A stretch of 64,000 nucleotides of DNA, from contig NZ_CP136910.1 of NCBI RefSeq assembly GCF_033100115.1, positions 1,178,001-1,242,000 of the forward strand, written 5' to 3'. Both the position numbers and the translations under genes were made by a program. Below the pieces are notes generated by a model. It did not search any database, was not told the origin of the DNA, and saw nothing but the letters and a program-made list of their open reading frames with translations. The stretch is from Anaerocolumna sp. AGMB13020. Lineage in GTDB: Bacteria > Bacillota > Clostridia > Lachnospirales > Lachnospiraceae. Of the stretch, positions 53,086 to 62,900 are shown piece by piece (position 1 is the first letter of the stretch; each line of letters opens with the position of its first letter).

Positions 53086-53620
53086 GTTTATCCCCTTTAT
53101 CCTATTATTTTTATCTTAAAAAAACATATCTAGATTTTCTTGTTTATAGGATGTATAAATATTCAATATTTTTACACTTATAACCTTTGCTGTAATTTTT
53201 CTATTTCCTCTAAGCAGGCCTCCCCTAAAAATCTTTATACTTTGGTTTTTAATTAATTCACACTATGAATAAATTAATACTGTTATTAATAAATAATACA
53301 ATACGTTATGTGAAATATCAACACAATATTTCCAAACTGTTCCATTAAATTAAATACTTTTACTGCTAAATCCATTTATGATATTATCTCTATCTATAGC
53401 AAGTCATTTCTGAATTAATTTGCAGAAAGGAAACTATAAATAACTATATAACAAAAAACTCCGGAGCCGGAAGATATTACTCTAACAATAGCTACTATCC
53501 TGTATGTCATCTACTGTAGGTGTTATATCCCCTTCTCCGGAGTTTCTATTTTAAATGCTATCTAATGAGTATTGAAGATGTGAAAATAACTTCCAGGTAT
53601 CTTCTTATTATTTCTATTTT
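53086..53620. other. Intergenic region between giant gene 2 and the leucine-rich repeat gene
   Basis: This 535-base AT-rich region holds the second copy of the structured terminator (53453-53543) and, nearer 53100-53250, the promoter region of the leucine-rich repeat gene (not placed). No gene is seen. Confidence 0.6.
53453..53543 (-). terminator. Structured terminator of giant gene 2 (copy 2)
   Basis: Arms ACTCCGGAG (53458-53466) and CTCCGGAGT (53535-53543); the interior matches copy 1 at 39944-40033 with only a few changes. On the minus strand TTTTTTGT follows. Here it lies ~80 bases after the stop codon, against ~8 in copy 1. Confidence 0.8.
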
Positions 53621-56600
53621 TTAATGTGTATGCTGGATTGAAATATCTACCAGGGAGGATTTCGTATCATACGCTGCGATAAAGGTGGGGATCGTACCAT
53701 CAAAGGTATAGGTCGTACCATCCACGGTTATATAGCCATTATCGTTTCCTGTACTGTACTTTAGATTCCATTCATCACCGATTGCTTTGATGTCCGCAGT
53801 CATTAAGATGACATAATCGTCATTATCGTTAAATTCCTTCCCTGCCTGATATTCGCTTGTAATCGTATACTCTGTCCCTGAAATCAGGAAGGCAGTGCCT
53901 ACATCATACTCTTTTTCAGCCACATTTGCAGTCAGAAATGCCTTTGAGTACTGCTTTGTCTTTACCACACCCTCTTCAACATATGATGCCACATACCAGT
54001 TGTCCTCCGGCGCCAGGTGGATTCCCTTTTCCCGGTAGGCTACAAAAGTCGAAGAGGAGGGAACGCCGATGGAGAGATGCCATCTCTGTGCCTGATGATA
54101 GAACATTTCACTCACAAACTCATCATCTAAGTTGGTTTCTATCCCTCCGTTAATACCATTAGTGGTAATTCCAAGCCTTGATGCCTGTTCTTTTATCGCA
54201 GATACTTGGCTGCCGCCGACAAACGTTCTGGCTCTGACTCCCGGCTGCAGGCATTGCAGGGTACCCAGGTTATAGAAATTTCCAAAGGGAACCGTCAGAT
54301 ACTTATAGGTGGTAATCTCTCCTTCTGCGTCCCTTACCGGCTCAATAAAGTAATCTCTTACCGCATCCGTATTACTGGCTTCCTTTCCGCCTGCTGTGTA
54401 GTTACGCCTTGTAGCTTCCTCGGTCCAGTTCAGATACATGGTATATTTATAGAGCTTGTCCGCCAAGGTATCATAACCCTCCTTGTAGTTCCCGCTGTCA
54501 TCCATGTATTCCGAATAAAGACCGAAATAGTTTATGGGCTGGGTATTGCCGTCATTGTTGATATATACATCCACTGGTGTCAGTTCACCGCTTGTTTTAT
54601 TCAGTGCGTAGAAATAAGGAATAACCTGCAGGTATTGGTTGTAGTCTCCCATGGTTGTGACATCGAAAAGGACATTATAACCTAGCTTTAACTGTTCTGC
54701 CTGGAGGATCGACTTGGAGTTCTTATCCGCAGACAAGCTTAAGCCGTTGCTTTCTGCTTTGGTGGTCCATTCCTGTGCACCCCAGGTATTATAATACCCT
54801 TTTTCCTTACTGACCTGTTCCCCTCTTACGTCTACTGCCAGGGGATATCCGGCTGTGTTTCTGTGCCAGGACAGATAATGCTCTGAGATCGAGCTGTCCA
54901 CTCTTGAGATTATCCCCTGCACCAGCCAGTCCTCATTGGTTTCCGCGATGGACTTCTTAAAGTAATTGCTGAACCTCATGTCATCGGAATCCTCCACGAT
55001 CAGATTCCCGATACGCCCGATTACATCCAGATAAGCCATTTTAGCCGCCGTATGATTAGAGGTGAAATCACTGAATCTGTCTTTGTTGGTGGAATAGGTA
55101 TTGCCATAATAGTATATGTCATACTCCTCTTCATAGCTGTCATTGCCGGTATAAGGCTCCTCCGTTGTGCTTTGCCCGTCGTAGTTAATACCCTCTACGG
55201 CAAACTGGGCCTCCACGCAGGCATGCTCGTTGTTTTCCAGCAAACAGTAGAAATTGTATTCCTTGCAGGGATCGCTTACATTTACCGTACCATCATTGTT
55301 CCATACAAAGATTTTCCCGTTCATTACCGCCATATTATTTCCTTCGATCAGGGTCGTACTGCCTCCGTTGCATTGCAGCAGACCATTTGCCCGATCGAAC
55401 ACATAGGTATTGCCGTCAATGGTAAGCTTAGTCCCACCGGTCAGAGCATATTTTCTGGTGGTGGAGGCATCTATGATTTCTAAAGGGATCCAGTTGCCTG
55501 CCGCATAGCTTTCCCAGACTCCCCTTCTTTCATACAGGACATCAAAGTCAAACTTCACATACTTTTCTCTTGTCCATTCCGTGGTATCCATTCCCTGTTT
55601 ATAACCTTTTCCCCGGTATACAGAAGGCTGCAGTATCCCATAAGAATCATTCCCCATAAAGTCTCCTGCATTGGGGTAATAGATCTTGAAGAAGTTATCA
55701 AGGGTAATATAAGTAGCCTGTTGTACTTTGGTACCATTGGCATCGATCACTTCCAGCTTTGTATGCTTATGGTTGTCATCTTTCCCGCAGGGATCCCAGC
55801 ATATATCACTGGCATAGTCATAATGTCCGCTAGAGTGATGGGGTTCTGTACAGGTCAAGATGGTCTGTTCGGTATAGCTTATTCCGGTGTTGTTCCTGGT
55901 CTTGCAATTCCAGATAGGGTTAACGATGGTCACTCCATCTGTGGTCACTTTATCGGGAATCAGATTCATGTTTGCCTTAATAAAGTTAAACAGCTCATTG
56001 TCTTCCGGTATTGTCTTAACGTCAAGGACGGTAACCCTGGCATAACCATTTCCTGCTCTGACTCCCTGCTGCAGTGTGACGTTGGTAAAGGCTGCATATT
56101 TCTGATTTGCCCGGTAAGTGGTGTCGCAACCGGTATAACCGGATACATAAGAGGACCCACCGGCTCCACCCTGGTAAGCTCCTCCACCGGAAGCACCGCC
56201 ATAGTAGCCGCCGCCACCACCGCCGTAATCCGCAGCAGAATTCGTATTGGCACCGCCATAGCCAAAGCCGCCGTTAACACCTCCGGCTGCGGCAGTTCCA
56301 CCGCCTGTCTGGGTACCGTATCCATAATTCGCTTCATACCCGCTGGTTACTGCTCCTCCTCCGTTAATACCTCCTCCGGCGCCTCCGGTTTCATCGTTAT
56401 CATTTGCCAATGGCGTACTGTAAGTTCCCGGCTGTTTGGAATGATAAGCACCGGATGCTTCCCCGGTATCATCCGAACCGCCGCCTCCACCGGCCACTAA
56501 TATCCTGCTTTTTAAGCTGTTAAAATCATTCCAGTTACCAGCAGTTATACGGAAGTCCGTGGCACCTCCGCCGGCACCCATTTTCGTAGTGGAGGCCCAG

Positions 56601-56902
56601 ACAGCATTTCCACCACCGTTCCAGCCACCGGCTGCCGTACCGGTATCAGTATTTCCTTTTTCACCGACATAGATATAAAGGGTCGTGGTTTCTTTTAAAG
56701 TTACGGTTCCTGCGGTATATCCGCCTTTACCGCCACGGGAACCTCTGGAGGTTCCACTTGCTGTATTACCACCGCCGGCGGCACCAAAGGCTTCCAGCTG
56801 ATAGGTTCCTGCCGGCAGTGTGATAGCCTGTACCCCGCCAGTGTAACCGTAGGTGTATGTCTGTCCTGCTTTTACCACTCCCGTGGGATTTTGTACGGTA
56901 TT
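53621..56902. repeat. 3.28-kb duplicated 3' block, copy 2
   Basis: This is the partner of 40041-43322, in the same orientation. The sharp right-hand boundary falls inside the coding sequence just after the TYGYTGG/NPTGVV region that opens the last glycine-rich module. Confidence 0.9.
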
Positions 56903-59900
56903 ATTCGTAATGATAGTATCATAGGAGCTTACTGTTTCACCTGATAAAAGAGTTATTGTAGCATACCCATTGCCGCTTCTCGTGCCGGAAGTCATGCTTC
57001 CATTGGTAACCCCTCCAATATATCCGGAACCGCCCTGGCCTCCGTAAGAAGCGCCATCGGAACTGGCTGCACCGCCGTAATATCCTCCGCCACCTGCCCC
57101 AACATAATTCGAGCATGCATGAGAATAATCCTGTCCCTGCCCCAAGGAATATGACGCTGATGCATAATTACCGCCTGTGCCACTATACCAGCTGCCACTG
57201 TAATTACCGCCGCCTCCTCCTCCGGCCACTATTACTCTGTTATTCAGGGAAGAACCGCCAACACGTATATCTGTTGCACCACCACCATAGGTAGTTGCAT
57301 TAATATCACCGTTGCCGGAAGAAGTACCGCCGCCATTATAACCGTATTGACCACCTACATAAATATAAACTTGCTGTCCGGAGGCTAAAGTATAATTTCC
57401 TTTTGAATACCCGCCAAGACCAGAATAGTAACCACTGGCCTGAGCACCCCAGGTCTCAAATGTATAGGTACCTGCTGTCGGTGCGGTAAAGATCTGATAA
57501 CTTCCAGTATAACCAAAATTATAAGCAGTTCCTGAGGGGACTGTGGGTACTTGGGTTACCTTCTCCGTTTCTGTATCCAGAACCGCTGTCTTGCTGGTAT
57601 TACTGTCAACATTGCTTACACCGCTGCTGGTTCCAATTGCCATCCACAACTCCACTTTATTTACAATTGTATTATTTCCGCCGGGTATACCGGTAGCCGT
57701 AACATAAGGCGCATAGGATCCGATTGCATACCACCAGTTATCATGATAGGTGGAGCCATCCAATAAAGAAGCTCCCGAAGTGGATTTGACCAATCCTCCC
57801 CAAAAGTTATCGTTCATCTGAATAGCTACTGCTTCATATCCTGCCGCCGATTGTGAACCGTCAGAATTGGTTTCCAGCTCATCCTGCGGTCTGTTCGTCT
57901 GCTTCCATATGTTGGTTTGTCCATTTTCTGGATAATATAACATAAATTCATATTTTGAGCCTGTTTTCAGATTCTGAATCTGATTTAAGCAGGAATACTT
58001 GAATGTACTATTGGTATTTAGAACCTCTGTATCATTGGCAAAATATTGACCCGTTGTGGAATCATGGTAGTATACGCGTCCCCACAGTTTTCCATTATAG
58101 GTTTTAGTCAGCATTCCTTCCGGTATATTGGTATCATTGATATTAAATTGTGTAACAACTTTTTGAAACAGATCTGTACCAAGCTCTTTTTTCAAAGCTG
58201 TCCAATTACCGGCTTTCGCTTCTGCCAAGGCAATCTGGTATCCTTCACTGCCTATGTTCAGGCAGGAAAATTCGTGGACATGCTTGGAGTAATTGGACAC
58301 GATACCATAGGAACCGTCGTTGAATATACCTGTCCAATCGATTGAGGTAACTTTTGTTGAATCTTTCTTTATCGGTATACCGTTATACAAATCCTGATAG
58401 ACCGGATTCGCCTGCTTATAGGTCGTATAACAGCTTGCCGTATGCTCCAGCGTGCCTCCGCATCTGGTAATTACTATATTATCTGTGTAGAAATTCGTTG
58501 CATATGAAGTATTGTATTCCCAGCATCCAATGTTAAGCCCGTCACCTCTCATAGATTCATCAATAGCAGCGGCCGCAATCTGCGCCTCTGTCAGTCCCGC
58601 TGTGATCTGTGTGATGACCTTTGTACCATCTATGGATAATTCACAGTCATACAAGGACCCAAGACTAAAGGTTGCTACTACTTTCACTTTACGCCCCAGG
58701 ATATTTACTGAGGAAGTCCGCTTTTCTCCCGTACTTGTAATAAATGCAGGGGAGCCGGTATTTGCCGGAAGATACAAGCCCACACTACCCATTGAGAACA
58801 GCATGGTATTGGGTGCTGTTGCTGCCGGTATATAAATATCCGCGGATATCCTGACTCTCGATGTAGGTGTCAAATAAATCTTGCAGTCATTGTAGGAGAA
58901 ATGAAGGCTGGTACCTGCTCCTGCCACTTTCAGAAACTGTCCCGTACCAAAGCCGGAATATGTTTCATCTCCGGATGTCAATGTGAATCCTTCAGGCAGC
59001 TTATATGTCGTATGGGCACCGTCTGTATTGACGATATTGTTGGTTATGTATTCATCTGTTGTCCCAGATGCGTCATCATCATATACATTTTCTGTTTCTA
59101 TTTTATCTAAATTAAAGGAAAGGCTTGTGGTATCCAAGGTATACTTGCAATTCAACGCTCTGTATTCACACAGGGCAGGCGTACCCGGGCATTTCTCAAG
59201 GGCCTTAAGGGTTTCTATGGCGTCCTTTACAATCCCTTCTTCTGTACGCTGATCTTCAACCTCTGATTTGACTATCATTGCATCCTGGGCAGCTACCGCA
59301 TTTAAAACAATGAAATCGTTCACTTTATAGTCTGAATTATCATCATAGGCTGAATATTTCGATTCATATAAAAGCCCTGGACCATAATCATATCCTGCCT
59401 CTATCAGTATATCGCTTTCTTCTTCCTCAAAGGCCTCCGATATTTCATCGCCATCGCCACCCGAGCCATCATCATCGTAATATTCACCTTCACCGGCATC
59501 TTTAATCTGTCCGGCATCCTCCGGTACTGTTACTATAAGATCCCCAACTACTTTATACTTCAAAACAGGGATATAGAATATATATGAGTCACCGGTTATA
59601 TATTTTTCATTACTGTTTGTCGGATCCTGCTTTATCTTATCTACGAAAAGAAGCAAGTCTTTTTCTCGGTTCATACGTGCCTGTGCTTTCCCGGGAGAAG
59701 CTATATTAGTTGTGCCATAGGCAGGCCTTGTAAAGGTTTGGTTACTCGTTACACGAGCCAGTCCCAGTTCATCCTTGGGTGATGAGAAGACGGATAAATC
59801 GTTGTCGAATCTCGTAGATATTATGGCATTATTTCCTGTCCCCTTATATTTAGAGGAAGTCTGATTATATTTCCCATTATAGGAGCCTACATTTACAACT

Positions 59901-62900
59901 GTATCTGTAGCTTTTGCAAAGGTAGTGGCATTATTGGTCCACATCTTATTCCATTTCGCATCAACCTGCTCCTGTGAAGAAGCCTTTTCAACATCTCCCG
60001 AAGCTTGCAAGGAATTGAAATCTTCCTGGGCTTTCACGGCTTTGGTATTCTCTTCATAATAGACCGGACTCTGGTCTCCGCTGGAGGTCTGTAAGATAAG
60101 CATATCTGAAATTACAGTAGCTGTTACCAGCTGAGTACGCCTTGTGTAAAAACGCTTCCATTCCTCTGTCTTAAGATCCCTGGAATCCAGTTTATTTCCA
60201 TAAGCGGTTTTGGGTGTGGTAACCGTTGCAGTATTATCTGATACAAAGTCTTCTGTGGTTATATTTACTGCCGGCGCTGTTCCAAAGCCTGCGGTCTTGC
60301 CGTTACTATATAATATACCGGAGGCATACCCCAGTTCATGTCCTGTCTTGGCCGGTGGAGCCGGGTTCACCTGGCTCTGTATCTTCGCTAGACCATCGCA
60401 TTTATTCGTTCTCTTATATTCTCCGTTTGACATTTCTTCATAATACACCTTATCCCCTTGCGCTTCCTGCAGCGAATATCGGATTCTGCCGATCTGTGAG
60501 CCGTTTGTCAATTTCTTATCTTTATTATAAGCCGGATTATTATAGGCTGCTATGTTGTAAAAGATATTCGGGTCACCCTGCGTTATGCCGGCAATGATTT
60601 TATCTTCTCCGTCATATGTGATATCTGACATTTCAGTGACATAACCATTCTGAAGCTTGTAAACATTACTCTTTGTTATCTTAATAGTATCATAGGTTAG
60701 GTCCTGGGTCCAAACATCTTCAATAGCCGGCAGATCATGGTCACAGCAAGGACCGCATAAAGCATGTGCCGGTAAGCTTGAAAGCCCGGTCTTGGCAGTT
60801 GCTGCCACATCGGCAGAATTCCCATCGGAATTGTTTGAGGTAAGGGTACCATTTTGGAAGGTCACTTTGATCGTATAATTAATTGTACCGGAAGCACCTT
60901 GCGTAATATCCTTGGCCTCATTAAAGTCACCACAGTTATGTGAGTGTTCAACACCCGGAACCGCAGGCTTACCACCGTTCCCGTTCTTATCTGGTGGAAC
61001 AGCTGCTACCGGTGCTGTATGCCAGCCTGTTGCTCCGTGACCATGACCACAATCAGAGTAACCACTTCCCGATCCTAAGGTACCGGGGCTCCATCCCCAG
61101 CCACTGCCTAATTTTCCTTTGTCATTGCTATTTAAAGAAGCTGCTGAAGCACTGGAGGAAGAATAAGTCCCGCCGCCATAGCTTCTTTGGGTCGTATTGG
61201 AGTATCCATTACTTCCCCCGGTTAAAGTAATTGTAATAACGGCATTTCCTACCTTATACTGTCTGACCTGACCGTCACTGTCTGCAATTTTCTGAACAGT
61301 ATAGCTGCTGTTGGTGCCTTCCATATCCGTTGCCCACTTTGTGGCCTGCTTCAATGCATTATTGTAAGCATCGACCTTCCAGTCTGTAGAGGGGTCTGCT
61401 TTCGTTCTAAGCTTTCCTACGTCATAATCCTTTCCCTTACAGGGTGAACCGGCTTTCCCGGCATCAAAGCTTCCGATATCCGATGGTTCCTGGGTCCCAT
61501 TGTCTATACTGCCTGACCATTGTGCCCATAAGGTGGTTTCTCCGGTATGACCGCTAACAGTAATGTTGCCGGAATTGTTGCCTTCAGGTGTTGCAATCTG
61601 AGAGGATTCAGCTGTTACAGACTTGCTGATTGTTTTACCTGTCGAATCTCCTACAAAGGTCAGATTTTCGGAATACTTGCCTGTGCCTCCTATTAACTTG
61701 TCATTTTCCTTATATTCGCATTCTGTTCCGTTGTAATGAGTGATGTACTCTCTGGTAGCTGTGGTATCATGCTCATAGTCCACCTGCAGGTCAGCCATGA
61801 ACTCATTGCCGCCGGAGGAAAAATACAAGGTTCTGGTGGAAGGAACACCAGCCATTGCCTCAAAGGTTTCGTTATAAATAGTTCCTTCCTTTATCTCCGC
61901 ATAAGCCAGAGAAGGCACCCTTGAGGACCAGGAATCTGATGGATAATCTACTTCAATATCTATAGTAGGGGTAGGTGTGATAGAACCTGATGGTGTGGGG
62001 GTTATTGTAGGCGTAGTCCAAAAATATGTATGCGTAACCTTATTACTTTCTCTTACATCAGGTATTTTGGTAAGTACACTGCTTATTGATAAACTCTCCT
62101 TGCTCTCAACTTCTTTTCCAGAGGTGTAATACCACTTTTTATCCTTTGCCTGATACTTGATATATACTCTGGCGGCATAGTTAACAGGTACTTCTCCTTT
62201 CTTCTTATCCAATTCCATGGATGCAATGGAAGGATCCACCCATGTATCAATAGGCTCATTCCCCTCCAATAATTTTAACATAGCATCTGCTGTATAAGCC
62301 TTCCAGCTATCCGAGGTACACCAGGTTTTTGAACCAGTATGAATTTGCGTCAATTTACCTACAGCTTTAAAATCTGAACCTCCATTATCTCTGTACAGTA
62401 CAACTTTTACTTTAAAATTCTTGATACCATTCCTCTTAATAAAATCCTTCCATTCATTTGTGTCACCTGCTTTTTTCCCTTTGCTGTCTATTGCGTTCAA
62501 AGAGACTTGAGTACTAACAACATCATTTGTTGTTACCGTATTCTCATATTTCTTACTAGGATCTGTTAACTCATAATATTTTATTAAATTTATACTTTTT
62601 GTTGATGCACTATATAATGGCCCATTTTTTCCTTTAATTTTATTAAAATCCGTTGAATCTGTTCTTAAGATAGCCTTATAATTAACGGAACTGAAAATAG
62701 GTGGTTCTAAAGCCCAGTTTGTTCCATACCAAGGCGAGGCATCCTTAATCTGGAATTTAAGAAGTTTTATTAATTCTGCATCATTATAAGAATCTCCCCA
62801 AACCAGTTTACTGTCTTTTATCTTTCTTACTTCCTCTGATAGAATACGGCTTATGATAGCTGTGGAATAAATACCAGTACTCTTATAAGTTTTTGAACCT

